Shown: positions 18,234-27,227 of the stretch, one piece after another
How the letters are laid out: each line of letters starts with the position of its first letter
Position numbering within the stretch: position 1 is the first letter of the stretch
Source: CAWKOH01 sp963851245
GTDB taxonomy: Bacteria > Actinomycetota > Acidimicrobiia > Acidimicrobiales > Palsa-688
Reading direction: 5' to 3'
NCBI GenBank assembly: GCA_963851245.1
Contig: CAWKOH010000009.1
Location: 310,001-374,000 of the forward strand
DNA length: 64,000 nt
Position numbers and translations under genes: made by a program
Notes under the pieces: model-generated
Database searches by the model: none
Seen by the model: only the letters and a program-made list of their open reading frames with translations
What the model was told of the DNA's origin: nothing

Positions 18234-18581
18234 GTGTACAGAGTTCCGGCGGATCGTTTCGACGAACTCGTCCAGGATGCTCTGGACGAGTTGCCTCCTG
18301 ACCTGGCCAAGGCCATCGACAACGTGGCCATTGTCGTCGAAGATCACGCCCAGGGCAGGCCCCTGTTCGGCTTGTATGAAGGAGTCCCGCTGACCAAGAG
18401 GGGCCCTCTCAGCTACAGCGGCGCCTTCCCGGACCGCATCACCATCTACCAGGGGACCATCTCGGCCGTCTGCCATAGCGAAGAAGAGCTGGTGGAACAG
18501 ATCCGCAAGACGGTGTTGCACGAGGTCGCCCACCACTTCGGTATCAGCGATCCGCGTCTCGAGGAGCTCGGCTGGGCCTGA
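18234..18581 (+). CDS. metallopeptidase family protein (minimal zincin)
   Basis: 115 residues with the zinc motif HEVAHH (His96, Glu97, His100) and the following FGISDPRLEELGW, characteristic of the short actinobacterial/proteobacterial metallopeptidase family formerly called DUF1025. It has no signal peptide, so it is probably cytosolic. TACTCT at 18222-18227 lies 6 nt before the GTG (leaderless). Physiological substrates of this family are not known. Confidence 0.88.
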   Translation: MYRVPADRFDELVQDALDELPPDLAKAIDNVAIVVEDHAQGRPLFGLYEGVPLTKRGPLSYSGAFPDRITIYQGTISAVCHSEEELVEQIRKTVLHEVAHHFGISDPRLEELGWA

Positions 18582-18668
18582 CGAACTGACTCCCCGGGGA
18601 CTCGGATTTTCAGGGCTCTTCGGCGCAACCGAGCCCCGACCCGGCGGGCCGCTCTATGCTTCGCCGCC

Positions 18669-19457
18669 GTGATCATGGATCTCTTTCGAGTTGACGGGAA
18701 GGTCGCCGTCGTTACAGGAAGCAGCAGGGGCATCGGCGCCGCCGCGGCCATGGCCCTGGCCGAATGCGGGGCCGACGTGGTGCTGTCCGCGCGCCACCCG
18801 GACACCCTCGCCGGCTTGGTCAAGCGGCTCGAGGAGGAGACCGGCCGGCGGGCGGTCGCGGTGCCGGCCGATCTCAACGACCTGGAGAATCTGCCCGCCT
18901 TGGTCGACGCCGCGGTGTCGACTTATGGCCGCCTCGACATCGTCGTCAACAACGTGGGGGGAAGCATTCCCCGCCCCTTCCTCGACACCAGTGCACGCGT
19001 CCTCGAGGAGGCATTCCACTGGAACGTGACGACCGGTTTCGAGCTCACCAGGCTCGCCGTTCCCCACCTGTTGGCCACCGGGGGCGGATCCGTAGTCAAT
19101 ATCAGCTCGGCTGTAGGGCATCTGACCGACCGGGGGTTCGTCGCCTACGCCACCGCCAAGGCCGCAGTGGACCACATGACCGGGCTCATGGCCAAGGACC
19201 TGTCGCCCAGGATCAGAGTCAATGCCATCGCCCCCGGTTCGATCGACACCGAGGCGCTGGCCACGGTCCTTGACGACGACATGCGCCGGACCATGACGTC
19301 GATGACGCCGCTCCGGAAGTTGGGTCGGGTGGAGGACATCGCTGCCGCCGTGGTCTATCTGGCCTCTGACGCCAGCTCGTTCGTTACCGGCAAGGTCCTG
19401 GAAGTCGACGGTGGCATCACACACCCCAACCTCCCACTCGGCCTGCCCGACCTGTAG
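18669..19457 (+). CDS. short-chain dehydrogenase/reductase
   Basis: 262 residues, classical SDR. The NAD(P)-binding motif TGSSRGIG is at about 16-23, NNVG (variant NNAG) at about 93, catalytic Ser in ISSAVGHL, and YATAK supplies Tyr and Lys. The C-terminal LEVDGGITHPNLPLGLPDL matches SDRs of acyl-CoA or sterol pathways. GTG at 18669 is 8 nt after TATGCT (leaderless); ATG at 18675 is the alternative. It lies immediately upstream of an HsaB-like flavin reductase, so a role in steroid or related oxidation is plausible. Confidence 0.88.
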   Translation: MIMDLFRVDGKVAVVTGSSRGIGAAAAMALAECGADVVLSARHPDTLAGLVKRLEEETGRRAVAVPADLNDLENLPALVDAAVSTYGRLDIVVNNVGGSIPRPFLDTSARVLEEAFHWNVTTGFELTRLAVPHLLATGGGSVVNISSAVGHLTDRGFVAYATAKAAVDHMTGLMAKDLSPRIRVNAIAPGSIDTEALATVLDDDMRRTMTSMTPLRKLGRVEDIAAAVVYLASDASSFVTGKVLEVDGGITHPNLPLGLPDL

Positions 19458-19475
19458 AGAAGCGAAGATGGGTTC

Positions 19476-19949
19476 ATGAAGTTCGACACCGGAGAGTTCA
19501 GAACCGTGCTCGGCCACTTCGCCAGTGGGGTGGCGCTGGTTACCGGTACCCACAACGGCCATCCCGCCGGATTGACCTGCCAGTCGTTCTTCAGCCTGTC
19601 GCTGGAGCCCCCGCTGGTGGCGCTGGCCCCGGGCCGTTCATCGACCAGCTGGCCCAGGGTCTCGAGCAGCGGCAGCATCTGCGTCAATGTCCTGGCCTCG
19701 GACCAGGAAGCGCTGGCCCGCACCTTCGCCAAGACCGGTGCAGACAAGTTCGCGGGGGTGGGCTGGTCGCCGGCTGCCAACGGGGCCCCTCGGTTACATG
19801 GCGCCATCGCCTGGATCGATTGCAGCATCGAGGACTCGCGCGAGGTCGGGGACCACTACCTCGTGGTGGCCCGAGTGGAGGAGCTGGGAACCGGGCCCGG
19901 CCACCCTCTCCTCTTCTACCGTGGCGGGTTTGGCGGGTTCGAATCCTGA
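19476..19949 (+). CDS. flavin reductase, HsaB-like
   Basis: 157 residues of the flavin reductase-like (split-barrel) family. FASGVALVTGTHNGHPAGLT, CQSFFSLSLEPPLVALAPG, CVNVLASDQEALARTFAKTG and DKFAGVGW closely follow mycobacterial HsaB, the NADH:FMN reductase that feeds the 3-HSA hydroxylase HsaA in sterol A/B-ring degradation. No HsaA is encoded nearby, so the partner monooxygenase must be elsewhere or be different. The gene follows the SDR by 18 bp in the same direction. Confidence 0.82.
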   Translation: MKFDTGEFRTVLGHFASGVALVTGTHNGHPAGLTCQSFFSLSLEPPLVALAPGRSSTSWPRVSSSGSICVNVLASDQEALARTFAKTGADKFAGVGWSPAANGAPRLHGAIAWIDCSIEDSREVGDHYLVVARVEELGTGPGHPLLFYRGGFGGFES

Positions 19950-20049
19950 GCCACTTTCGCATTGGGCCCCGACAGATCTGAGGTGCGATGGGCCCCGGCG
20001 GGCCGGGGCTGTCACCACTCCGGGCAGCGGATCGGTAAGCCTGTTACCC

Positions 20050-21408
20050 GTGTTTTGTGGGGGTCGGCGGCGGCGGAGGTGGCTGGCTCTCATCGGCGCG
20101 GTCGCGGCCATGGCCGCCTTTGCGGTCGCTCCCGGCAGCCGAGCGTCGGCCTCGACAGCTGCGCTCGAGGCGACCCCACCTCTCGTGACCCCGGTGGCCA
20201 TTCGCGCCGCCCAGGACGCCATCGTCACGCAGGAGCGCCAGCCCGCCATCACGGCCGCGGCTTTCGCGCTAGCCGAGTTCCAGATCAATGTAGGCAATGA
20301 TCGGCAGGCCCTGGCCGCCCGGCAGGCGGCCGCGGCCGCGGCCACGGCGACCGCCGGCGAGGCGCACAGGCGCCTGGCCGCCGCCCAGGCAGTGGAGGCG
20401 GCCGACACTCACTACGACCGCGTCGCCCAGGCTCGCGTAGCCAGCGACCGCGGCCGGCTCGGGGTCATCGTCCTGAACCTCTACACCGGAGGCGTGACCG
20501 ACCCCCAGTTCATAACCGTTCAGAACCTGCAGGTCGACGAGGAAGTCGTGCTCGACCAGGCCGAAATCCAGCTGGTGGCCAAACAGATCGATAGGGACCT
20601 CCATTCCGATGTAGCCACCGCCGCCCGGGCGGACCGGGCTCTCCACATGGCGACCGCGATGGTGGCGACTGACGGGGTCACGCTCGCCGGAGACGTCCGG
20701 GCCGCCTCGACCGCGGCGGCTCAGGTGCCGCCTGAACTCGCCACCCTGGCTAGCGACCAGCGTCAGGCGGCGAAGTGGCAGGCGATCCTGGCCGCCGACC
20801 GGAAGGCCCTGCAAGCGCAGCTGGCGGCGGTGGCCGGACCCCCGTCGGCCGCCTCTGGCGTGAGCGTGATGGGCCCTTCAGTTCTGAACAGCAAGCAGCT
20901 CAGTGCCTGGTTCAATGCCCAGGGCTACGTCGATCTGACCTCAGCAACCATCGCCCAGCTGACCGCCTGGTATGTGCAAGAAGGCACCGCGGAGGGCGTC
21001 CGCGGTGATGTGGCCTTCGCTCAGGGGGTGCTGGAGACCGGCGGGTTCGGGTCGCCTGACGCCGTCGGGCTCAACAACTACGCCGGAATAGGTCACTGTG
21101 ACAGCTGCTCGGCCGGGTGGGCCTTCCCTTCACCTCGCGGCGGCGTGCTCGGCCAGGAGCAGCTCCTCCGCATTTTCGCCGGAGGCCAAGGCCAGCCGGC
21201 CGGCGCCCCCGCGCCCGTTCTGCCATCTCTCACCCCGGCGCAGCAGGGCCGTAGTGGCTGCTGTCAGACGTGGGAGTCCCTCACCGGCGTCTGGGCGAGC
21301 GATCCGACCTACGGAGCGCAAATCCTGTCGATCTACCAGCAGATGCTGGCGTTCGCCTCGAATTCCTCCGCCGGCCCGGGACCTCCGCAGGCCGGTCGTC
21401 TAGGCTAA
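20050..21408 (+). CDS. secreted glucosaminidase-domain protein with coiled-coil stalk
   Basis: About 452 residues. A basic start (GRRRRRW) and one hydrophobic segment give a signal peptide ending near ASA. A long Ala/Gln-rich coiled-coil region (about 40-260) follows, then a glucosaminidase (GH73-like) domain: DVAFAQGVLETGGFGS carries the catalytic Glu, then LNNYAGIGHCDSC and FPSPRGGVLGQEQLL. It likely cleaves peptidoglycan at the cell surface. The start is uncertain: GTG at 20050 is in frame and followed directly by the arginine cluster, and the frame is open well upstream. Confidence 0.8.
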   Translation: MFCGGRRRRRWLALIGAVAAMAAFAVAPGSRASASTAALEATPPLVTPVAIRAAQDAIVTQERQPAITAAAFALAEFQINVGNDRQALAARQAAAAAATATAGEAHRRLAAAQAVEAADTHYDRVAQARVASDRGRLGVIVLNLYTGGVTDPQFITVQNLQVDEEVVLDQAEIQLVAKQIDRDLHSDVATAARADRALHMATAMVATDGVTLAGDVRAASTAAAQVPPELATLASDQRQAAKWQAILAADRKALQAQLAAVAGPPSAASGVSVMGPSVLNSKQLSAWFNAQGYVDLTSATIAQLTAWYVQEGTAEGVRGDVAFAQGVLETGGFGSPDAVGLNNYAGIGHCDSCSAGWAFPSPRGGVLGQEQLLRIFAGGQGQPAGAPAPVLPSLTPAQQGRSGCCQTWESLTGVWASDPTYGAQILSIYQQMLAFASNSSAGPGPPQAGRLG

Positions 21409-21498
21409 AAGTGCATTCTGGCCGGACCGGCCGACCGCCCCGACATTCACAAAACTGCCCTGACGGCTCAACCGGCTGAAGGAGACGCCCCCACCCAG

Positions 21499-23100
21499 GT
21501 GACCAGCACATCGACGCCCGTGGGAAGGCTCGATCCGGACGACGCCTACACGCTCCCGGCGCTCCTGCACGCTATGGCCGACGCCCACCCTGACGCCGAA
21601 GCGGTGGTGGAGGGGGACCTGCGCATCACCTATGCCGGCCTGGCCGAGCGGGCCCGGCGAGGGGCGGCCGCTCTGATGGCTTCGGGCGTAGAGCGAGGTG
21701 ACGCCGTCGCCATCTGGGCGCCCAACTCGAGCGATTGGATCGTGGCCATGCTCGCCGCCGCCTCGGCTGGTGTCATCCTGGTCCCGCTCAATACGCGCTT
21801 CCAGGGGCCCGAGGCGGCCTACATCCTCAATCGCAGCCGGGCCAAGCTACTGATCACGGCGGGGACCTTCCTCGGTCGCGACTTCCCGGCCCTGCTGGCT
21901 GGTCAGGACCTGCCCCACCTGAAGGATCGAGTGATTGTCGGGGGGTCGGGCTGGGAGGAATTCCTCGCCAGGGGGGATGTCCGGGCCGCGCTCGAGTCCG
22001 CCGACCGGCAGGCCGCCCGGATCGAACCCGACGACTGGTTGGACCTCCTGTTCACCTCGGGGACGACGGGAAAGCCGAAGGGGGTGAGGACGACTCACCG
22101 GACCACGGTGCGCTCGTACCGGTACTACGCCACCAATCTCGGCATCGGACTGGGCGACCGTTACTTGCTGGTGAACCCCCTCTTCCACAGCTTCGGGAGC
22201 AAGGCGGGTGTGGTGGCCTCCCTCACGGTCGGAGCCACCGTCTTCCCCGTACCGGTTTTCGATCCGCCCGCAGCCGCGGACCTCATCGCCAAAGAACAGA
22301 TCACTGTCTTCCCGGGCCCTCCGACCATCTACCACGCTCTCTTGCAGCTACCAGACGACAAGAGGTCCGAGCTGGGATCGCTTCGCTTGGCCGTGACCGG
22401 CGCCGCCGCCGTCCCCGTCGAGCTCCTGCGCCGGATGAGCGCCGAGCTGGGCTTCGACGTGGTCCTCACGGCCTACGGTCTGGCCGAAGCGGCCGGCCTG
22501 GTGACCATGTGCCGGGCGGGGGACCCGATGGAGGTGGTGTCCTCCACTTCGGGGCGGGCCATTCCCGATGTGGAGGTGGCCACGGTGGACTCGGCCGGCC
22601 GGTCCGTCCCGGCCGGCGAGCCGGGCGAGGTGGTGGTTCGGGGCTACCCGGTGATGGACGGCTACTTCGAGGACCCGGTCGCCACAGCCGAAGCTATCGA
22701 CAGCGAAGGATGGCTCCACACCGGTGACGTCGGGGTGCTCGACTCAGAGGGTGGCCTCCGGATCACCGACCGCATCAAGGACATGTACATCGTCGGCGGT
22801 TTCAACGCTTACCCGGCGGAGATCGAGGACGCCCTCATGGAGGCGCCCGGGGTGGCGCAGGTGGCCGTTGTCGGCGTTCCCGATGACCGCCTCGGTGAGG
22901 TCGGCCAAGCCTTCGTCGTCCCCCGCCGCGGGCAGAGCGTCGACGAAGATCAGCTGATCGCTTTCGCCAAGGCCCGCATGGCCAACTACAAGGTCCCGAG
23001 ATCGGTCGTGGTGGTCGACGAGTTGCCGGTCAACGCCGCCGGCAAAGTCATGAAGCACGCGCTGCGCCAGCAGGCCCTGGAGGAAAGAGGAAATCAGTGA
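21499..23100 (+). CDS. fadD3: FadD3-like acyl-CoA synthetase (HIP-CoA ligase)
   Basis: 533 residues of the ANL adenylating superfamily. The P-loop LLFTSGTTGKPKGV, substrate segment NPLFHSFGSKAGV, PGPPTIYHALL, TAYGLAEAAG and the hinge ITDRIKDMYIVGGFNAYPAE are all present, with the C-terminal Lys in NAAGKVMK. These segments match mycobacterial FadD3, which activates the C/D-ring propionate (HIP) left after cholesterol A/B-ring cleavage. AAGGAG lies about 13 nt before the GTG start. The stop overlaps the next gene by 4 nt (GTGA). The neighbours are the rest of the HIP pathway, which supports the call. Confidence 0.9.
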   Translation: MTSTSTPVGRLDPDDAYTLPALLHAMADAHPDAEAVVEGDLRITYAGLAERARRGAAALMASGVERGDAVAIWAPNSSDWIVAMLAAASAGVILVPLNTRFQGPEAAYILNRSRAKLLITAGTFLGRDFPALLAGQDLPHLKDRVIVGGSGWEEFLARGDVRAALESADRQAARIEPDDWLDLLFTSGTTGKPKGVRTTHRTTVRSYRYYATNLGIGLGDRYLLVNPLFHSFGSKAGVVASLTVGATVFPVPVFDPPAAADLIAKEQITVFPGPPTIYHALLQLPDDKRSELGSLRLAVTGAAAVPVELLRRMSAELGFDVVLTAYGLAEAAGLVTMCRAGDPMEVVSSTSGRAIPDVEVATVDSAGRSVPAGEPGEVVVRGYPVMDGYFEDPVATAEAIDSEGWLHTGDVGVLDSEGGLRITDRIKDMYIVGGFNAYPAEIEDALMEAPGVAQVAVVGVPDDRLGEVGQAFVVPRRGQSVDEDQLIAFAKARMANYKVPRSVVVVDELPVNAAGKVMKHALRQQALEERGNQ

Positions 23101-24032
23101 TCTGTGAAGGAAGAGTGGCGCTGGTGACGGGTGCCGGTCGCGGACTGGGCCGGGCTCACGCTCTGGAGTTCGCCCGCGAGGGTGCGGCGGTGGTGATCAA
23201 CGACATCGGCGTGTCGCTGGATGGCAAAGGCGGCTCCGGCGAACCGGCTCAAGAAGTAGCCGAGGAGATCCGGGGCTTCGGAGGCCAAGCCGTAATGAAC
23301 GGCGACGACGTCGCGGACTGGGCCGGCTCCCGCCGGCTGATCGACGCCGCCATCGAGGCCTTCGGGCGGCTGGACGTGGTCGTCAACAACGCCGGGTTCG
23401 TGCGCGACCGGATGTTCGTGAACGCCGATGAGGACGAGTGGGACGCGGTGGTCCGGGTACACCTGAAAGGCCATTTCTGCGTGGGCCGATGGGCCGCCGC
23501 CTACTGGAGGGATCGGGCCAAGGCCGGCGATTCCAACGACGCCCGCATCATCAATACCTCGTCCGGGGCCGGACTGCTCGGCAGCGTGGGCCAGGCCGCC
23601 TATTCCGCTGCCAAGGGGGGCATCGCCTCTCTGACCCTGGTCCAGGCGGCCGAGCTCGGCCGCTACGGCATCACGGCCAACGCCATCGCCCCGTCGGCCC
23701 GGACCCGTATGACCGAGGAGGTGTTCGCCGCCACCATGCGGGCGCCCGAAGGCGACGAGTTCGACGCCATGGCTCCCGAGAACGTGTCCCCGCTGGTGGT
23801 CTGGCTCGGGTCCCCCGAGTCGGCCGGCATCTCCGGCCGGGTCTTCGAGGTCGAGGGGGGCAAGATCGGGGTGGCCGATGGGTGGCAGCACGGGCCCACC
23901 GTCGACAAGGGAGCCCGCTGGGACCCCGTCGAGATAGGGCCGGCCGTTCGCGATCTTCTTGCCGCGGCCCCGGCCCCGGCGACCGTTTACGGAGCTCCTC
24001 CGGTCGTGGCGACCCCCGGTACGCCGGCGTGA
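23097..24032 (+). CDS. short-chain dehydrogenase, Rv3548c-like / 17beta-HSD type
   Basis: 311 residues. MICEGRVALVTGAGRGLGRA gives the cofactor loop, VINDIGVSLDGKGGSGEPAQ the acidic NAD-preferring region, NNAGFVRDRMF, and the active site TSSGAGLL with YSAAK. It resembles the peroxisomal MFE-2 hydroxyacyl dehydrogenase domain and the mycobacterial KstR2-regulon SDR Rv3548c. Likely oxidises a 3-hydroxyacyl-CoA or ring hydroxyl in HIP breakdown. GTG at 23097 overlaps the fadD3 stop by 4 nt, and its own stop overlaps the next gene by 4 nt, a tight co-translated series. Confidence 0.86.
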   Translation: MICEGRVALVTGAGRGLGRAHALEFAREGAAVVINDIGVSLDGKGGSGEPAQEVAEEIRGFGGQAVMNGDDVADWAGSRRLIDAAIEAFGRLDVVVNNAGFVRDRMFVNADEDEWDAVVRVHLKGHFCVGRWAAAYWRDRAKAGDSNDARIINTSSGAGLLGSVGQAAYSAAKGGIASLTLVQAAELGRYGITANAIAPSARTRMTEEVFAATMRAPEGDEFDAMAPENVSPLVVWLGSPESAGISGRVFEVEGGKIGVADGWQHGPTVDKGARWDPVEIGPAVRDLLAAAPAPATVYGAPPVVATPGTPA

Positions 24033-24838
24033 CCGACCTGCCGAATCAGACGGCCGGGCTCCAGGTTCGGCCCGAGTACGTACCCGGGCACGGCCTGCTG
24101 GCCGGTAAGACCGTCCTGGTCACGGCGGCGGCGGGCACCGGCATCGGCTACTCCACGGCCAAGCGGTGCGTGGAGGAGGGAGCCGAGGTGGTGATCAGTG
24201 ACACCCACGAGCGGAGGTTGGGCGAGGCAGCCGAGCGGCTGGCCGAACTGAGCGGCGAGCGACCCCTGGCCCTTACCTGCGACGTCACTGACGAGGACCA
24301 GGTGCAGGCCCTCTTCGAGCAAGCTCTCCGCCGCCACCGGCGGGTCGACGTGCTGGTCAACAACGCCGGGTTGGGTGGCACCGCCGACCTGGTCGATATG
24401 ACCGACGAGCAGTGGAGCCGGGTCATCGACGTCACCCTGAACGGGACCTTCCGCTGCACCCGGGCCGGCCTGCGCCACATGCGCGACCACGGAGCCGGGG
24501 TGATCGTGAACAACGCCTCGGTGTTGGGCTGGCGGGCGCAACCGGGACAGAGCCACTATGCCGCCGCCAAAGCGGGAGTCATGGCGCTCACGCGCTGTGC
24601 GGCCATGGAAGCGGCGGCTTTCGGGGTCCGGGTGAACGCCGTCGCCCCCAGCCTGGCCATGCACCCCTTCCTCGCCAAGGTCACCACCGATGAGCTGCTC
24701 GATGAGCTGACGGAGCGGGAGGCGTTCGGGCGGGCGGCGGAGCCGTGGGAGGTGGCCAACGTCATCGTCTTCCTCGCCAGTGACTACTCGAGCTACATGA
24801 CCGGCGAGATCGTCAGCGTCAGCGGCCAGCACCCCTGA
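24029..24838 (+). CDS. ipdF: IpdF-like short-chain dehydrogenase of HIP degradation
   Basis: 269 residues. The unusual cofactor motif TAAAGTGIGYSTAKRCVEEG, SDTHERRLGEAAERLAEL, NNAGLGGTADLVDMTDEQW and NNASVLGWRAQPGQSHYAAAK, and the tail FLASDYSSYMTGEIVSVSGQ, match the mycobacterial IpdF group (Rv3559c), which oxidises the 5-hydroxyl of the C/D-ring CoA thioester. GTG at 24029 overlaps the previous stop by 4 nt. The same frame is open upstream, but that stretch lies antisense or out of frame to real coding sequence. Family placement is from memory of the sequence. Confidence 0.8.
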   Translation: MTDLPNQTAGLQVRPEYVPGHGLLAGKTVLVTAAAGTGIGYSTAKRCVEEGAEVVISDTHERRLGEAAERLAELSGERPLALTCDVTDEDQVQALFEQALRRHRRVDVLVNNAGLGGTADLVDMTDEQWSRVIDVTLNGTFRCTRAGLRHMRDHGAGVIVNNASVLGWRAQPGQSHYAAAKAGVMALTRCAAMEAAAFGVRVNAVAPSLAMHPFLAKVTTDELLDELTEREAFGRAAEPWEVANVIVFLASDYSSYMTGEIVSVSGQHP

Positions 24839-24845
24839 GCACGAC

Positions 24846-25268
24846 ATGCCCCCCACCGTCTTCCCCGATCTCGCCTCGCTTCTCTCGGCCGGGCGCCGGG
24901 ACCTGGGCCTGACCGAATGGGTCGAACTGGACCGGTCCGTCCTCACCGACTTCGCCGCCGCCACGTGGTCGGCCGGCGGGGAGGACGGTAATGTCGCCCC
25001 GCCCATGCTCCTCCTGTCCCTGACGAATCGGTTCTTGCCTGACCTGCTGGAGGTGCGGGGCACTTCCAGCGGCCTCAACTATGGGACGGGTCCGGTCCGT
25101 TTCGACGCCCCGGCTCGCGCTGGAGACCGCATTCGGGCCAGGGCCACGCTGTTGGAAGCGGTCGAGGTCGCCGGCGGGGTGCAGTCCGCCGTCGAGATCC
25201 GCATCGAGGTCGAGGGCTCGGACCAGCCCGCCTGCACGGTCGAGTCCCTGTCCAGGTGGCTGAGATGA
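24846..25268 (+). CDS. MaoC/NodN-like hot-dog protein lacking the catalytic Asp-His pair
   Basis: 140 residues. The start (LTEWVELDRSVLTDFAAAT) and end (GLNYGTGPVRFDAPARAGDR, ACTVESLSRWLR) follow R-specific enoyl-CoA hydratases of the HtdZ/NodN type. The segment that should hold the D-x4-H catalytic motif and about a dozen further residues is missing: FAAATWSAGGEDGNVAPPML contains no histidine. It may be a non-catalytic partner subunit, as known for ChsH1 in the steroid hydratase ChsH1-ChsH2, or have another role. The stop overlaps the next ATG (ATGA). Confidence 0.75.
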   Translation: MPPTVFPDLASLLSAGRRDLGLTEWVELDRSVLTDFAAATWSAGGEDGNVAPPMLLLSLTNRFLPDLLEVRGTSSGLNYGTGPVRFDAPARAGDRIRARATLLEAVEVAGGVQSAVEIRIEVEGSDQPACTVESLSRWLR

Positions 25269-26023
25269 GCACCGGCGACCGCAGGGCGGTGTTGGTGACC
25301 GGCGGGGCCCGAGGCCTCGGTAAGGGGCTGGTCGATGCTTTCGCCGCCAACGGTGACCAGGTGGCCACGTGCGGGCGCCACGAACCGGAACCCGGGGCGG
25401 TGGCCGTACCTTTTTTCAAATGTGACGTACGCGACCCCGAGCAGGTTGCGGTCCTGGTGGACGAGGTCGTCAAGCACTTCGGTCGTATCGACGTGCTGAT
25501 CAACAACGCGGGCGGAACCCCTTACGCCGACACCAGCACCATGAGCCCCCGGCTCTTCGAGCGGATCGTGACCCTGAACCTGGTGGCTCCGTTCTACGTG
25601 GCGCAACGGGCCAACCTGGTAATGCAGGAGCAGCCCGAAGGCGGCGTCATAATCAACATCGGCAGTACCGCCGCCAAACGCCCCGCTCCCAACTCGGCCG
25701 CCTACGTGGCCGCCAAGGACGGCCTGGTGGGCCTGACCCGCACTCTGGCTCTTGAATGGGCGCCCAAGGTGAGGGTGATCCTGATCACCCCTGGGCTGCT
25801 CCGCACCGAGATGGTTCACGAAGTCTATGGAGACAACGTGGCCGCGGTGGAAGCGACGGTGCCGATGGGCCGGTTGGCGACCGCCCCGGAGATCGGCGCC
25901 ATGTGCGTGATGATGGCCTCGCCGGCTGCCGAGTTCGTCACCGGCTCCGAGATAATCGTCGACGGCGGGGGCGAGATCCCGTCCTGGGTTCTCGCCATGC
26001 AGAAGGCACCCGAAGGTCAGTAG
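25265..26023 (+). CDS. short-chain dehydrogenase/reductase in HIP cluster
   Basis: 252 residues. LVTGGARGLGKGL, NNAGGTPYADTSTMS, NIGSTAAKRPAPNSAAYVAAK and the C-terminal FVTGSEIIVDGGGEIPSW are classical SDR elements. ATG at 25265 sits in the ATGA overlap with the MaoC-like gene, which fixes the start against a GTG nine bases upstream. Members of this type accompany ipd genes in mycobacteria. The exact hydroxyacyl-CoA or ring substrate is not known. Confidence 0.85.
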   Translation: MSTGDRRAVLVTGGARGLGKGLVDAFAANGDQVATCGRHEPEPGAVAVPFFKCDVRDPEQVAVLVDEVVKHFGRIDVLINNAGGTPYADTSTMSPRLFERIVTLNLVAPFYVAQRANLVMQEQPEGGVIINIGSTAAKRPAPNSAAYVAAKDGLVGLTRTLALEWAPKVRVILITPGLLRTEMVHEVYGDNVAAVEATVPMGRLATAPEIGAMCVMMASPAAEFVTGSEIIVDGGGEIPSWVLAMQKAPEGQ

Positions 26024-26072
26024 CGGTGGGGCCGGTATCCTGCGGCACAGAAGCTCCAAAGGAGAGTTTGAA

Positions 26073-27227
26073 ATGAACGAGGCCTACATCGTCGATGCCG
26101 TCCGGACACCGGTAGGGAAGCGGGGCGGCGGCCTGTCGGGCGTGCACCCGGCCGACCTGGGCGCCGCCGCTATCACCGCCCTGATGGATCGCAGCGGAGT
26201 GGATCCCGCCGCCGTCGAGGACGTCGTCTTCGGCTGCGTTGACGCCATCGGCCCGCAGGCCGGTGACATCGCCCGCACCTGCTGGCTGGCCGCGGGCCTA
26301 CCCGAGGAGGTGCCGGGGACGACCATCGACCGCCAGTGCGGCTCCTCGCAGCAGGCTCTCCACTTCGCCGCCCAGGCCGTGCTCAGCGGGACCTCCGATG
26401 TCGTGGTGGCAGGCGGGGTCCAGAACATGAGCATGATCCCGATCACGGCGGCAATGCAGGCCGGCGTGCAGTACGGCTTCGAGGACCCCTTCTCGGGGTC
26501 GGCGGGATGGAGAGCCCGTTACGGGGACGAGGAGGTGTCGCAGTTCCGGGCCGCGGAGATGATCGCCGCCAAGTGGGACATATCGCGTGAGGACATGGAA
26601 CGCTTCGCCCTCCAGTCCCACGAACGGGCCATCACTGCCATAGACGAAGGCCGCTTCGACACTCAGATCGTCCCGTTGGCGGAGGTCACCGTCGACGAGG
26701 GTCCGCGTCGAGGGACTTCCCTGGAAAAAATGGCCGGCCTTCCCGCCTTGAGCGAAGGCGGGAGGCTTACGGCCGCCGTGTCGAGCCAGATCTCGGACGC
26801 CGCCGCGGCCCTCCTGGTAGTCAACGAGCGGGGCCTCGAGACTCACGGGCTCAAGCCCCGGGCCCGGATCCACCACCTCAGCGTGAGAGGCGCCGATCCG
26901 GTGTGGATGCTCACGGCCCCAATCCCGGCGACGGAGTACGCCCTCGAGAAGGCCGGCATGACCCTGGACGAGATCGACCTGGTCGAGATCAACGAAGCAT
27001 TCGCATCGGTCGTGCTGGCCTGGCTGGCCGATAGCAAGGCCGACCCGGCCAAGGTCAACGTCAACGGAGGAGCGATCTCCCTGGGCCACCCCCTTGGTGC
27101 GACGGGCGCCCGGCTGATGACGACCCTCTTGAGCGAGCTCGAGCGGACGGGCGGGAGGTACGGCCTGCAAACGATGTGTGAGGGAGGCGGTCAGGCCAAC
27201 GTCACCATCATCGAACGTCTGGGCTGA
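26073..27227 (+). CDS. fadA6: FadA6-like thiolase
   Basis: 384 residues. DRQCGSSQQALHFAAQAV holds nucleophile Cys89, VEINEAFASVV and GHPLGATGARL supply the His residues and QTMCEGGGQANV the second Cys. The sequence follows mycobacterial FadA6 (Rv3556c) almost block by block (VDEGPR..SLEKMAGL, ARIHHLS, ADPVWMLTAPIPAT), so thiolysis in the late HIP pathway is the likely role. AAAGGAGAG about 8 nt before the ATG is a good ribosome binding site. Its 3' end overlaps that of convergent ipdC by 20 bp. Confidence 0.93.
   Translation: MNEAYIVDAVRTPVGKRGGGLSGVHPADLGAAAITALMDRSGVDPAAVEDVVFGCVDAIGPQAGDIARTCWLAAGLPEEVPGTTIDRQCGSSQQALHFAAQAVLSGTSDVVVAGGVQNMSMIPITAAMQAGVQYGFEDPFSGSAGWRARYGDEEVSQFRAAEMIAAKWDISREDMERFALQSHERAITAIDEGRFDTQIVPLAEVTVDEGPRRGTSLEKMAGLPALSEGGRLTAAVSSQISDAAAALLVVNERGLETHGLKPRARIHHLSVRGADPVWMLTAPIPATEYALEKAGMTLDEIDLVEINEAFASVVLAWLADSKADPAKVNVNGGAISLGHPLGATGARLMTTLLSELERTGGRYGLQTMCEGGGQANVTIIERLG

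Noticed and set aside
19950..20049. Riboswitch before the secreted glucosaminidase (c-di-AMP type)
   Set aside because: None of the conserved ydaO blocks can be found; only a short GC-rich leader.
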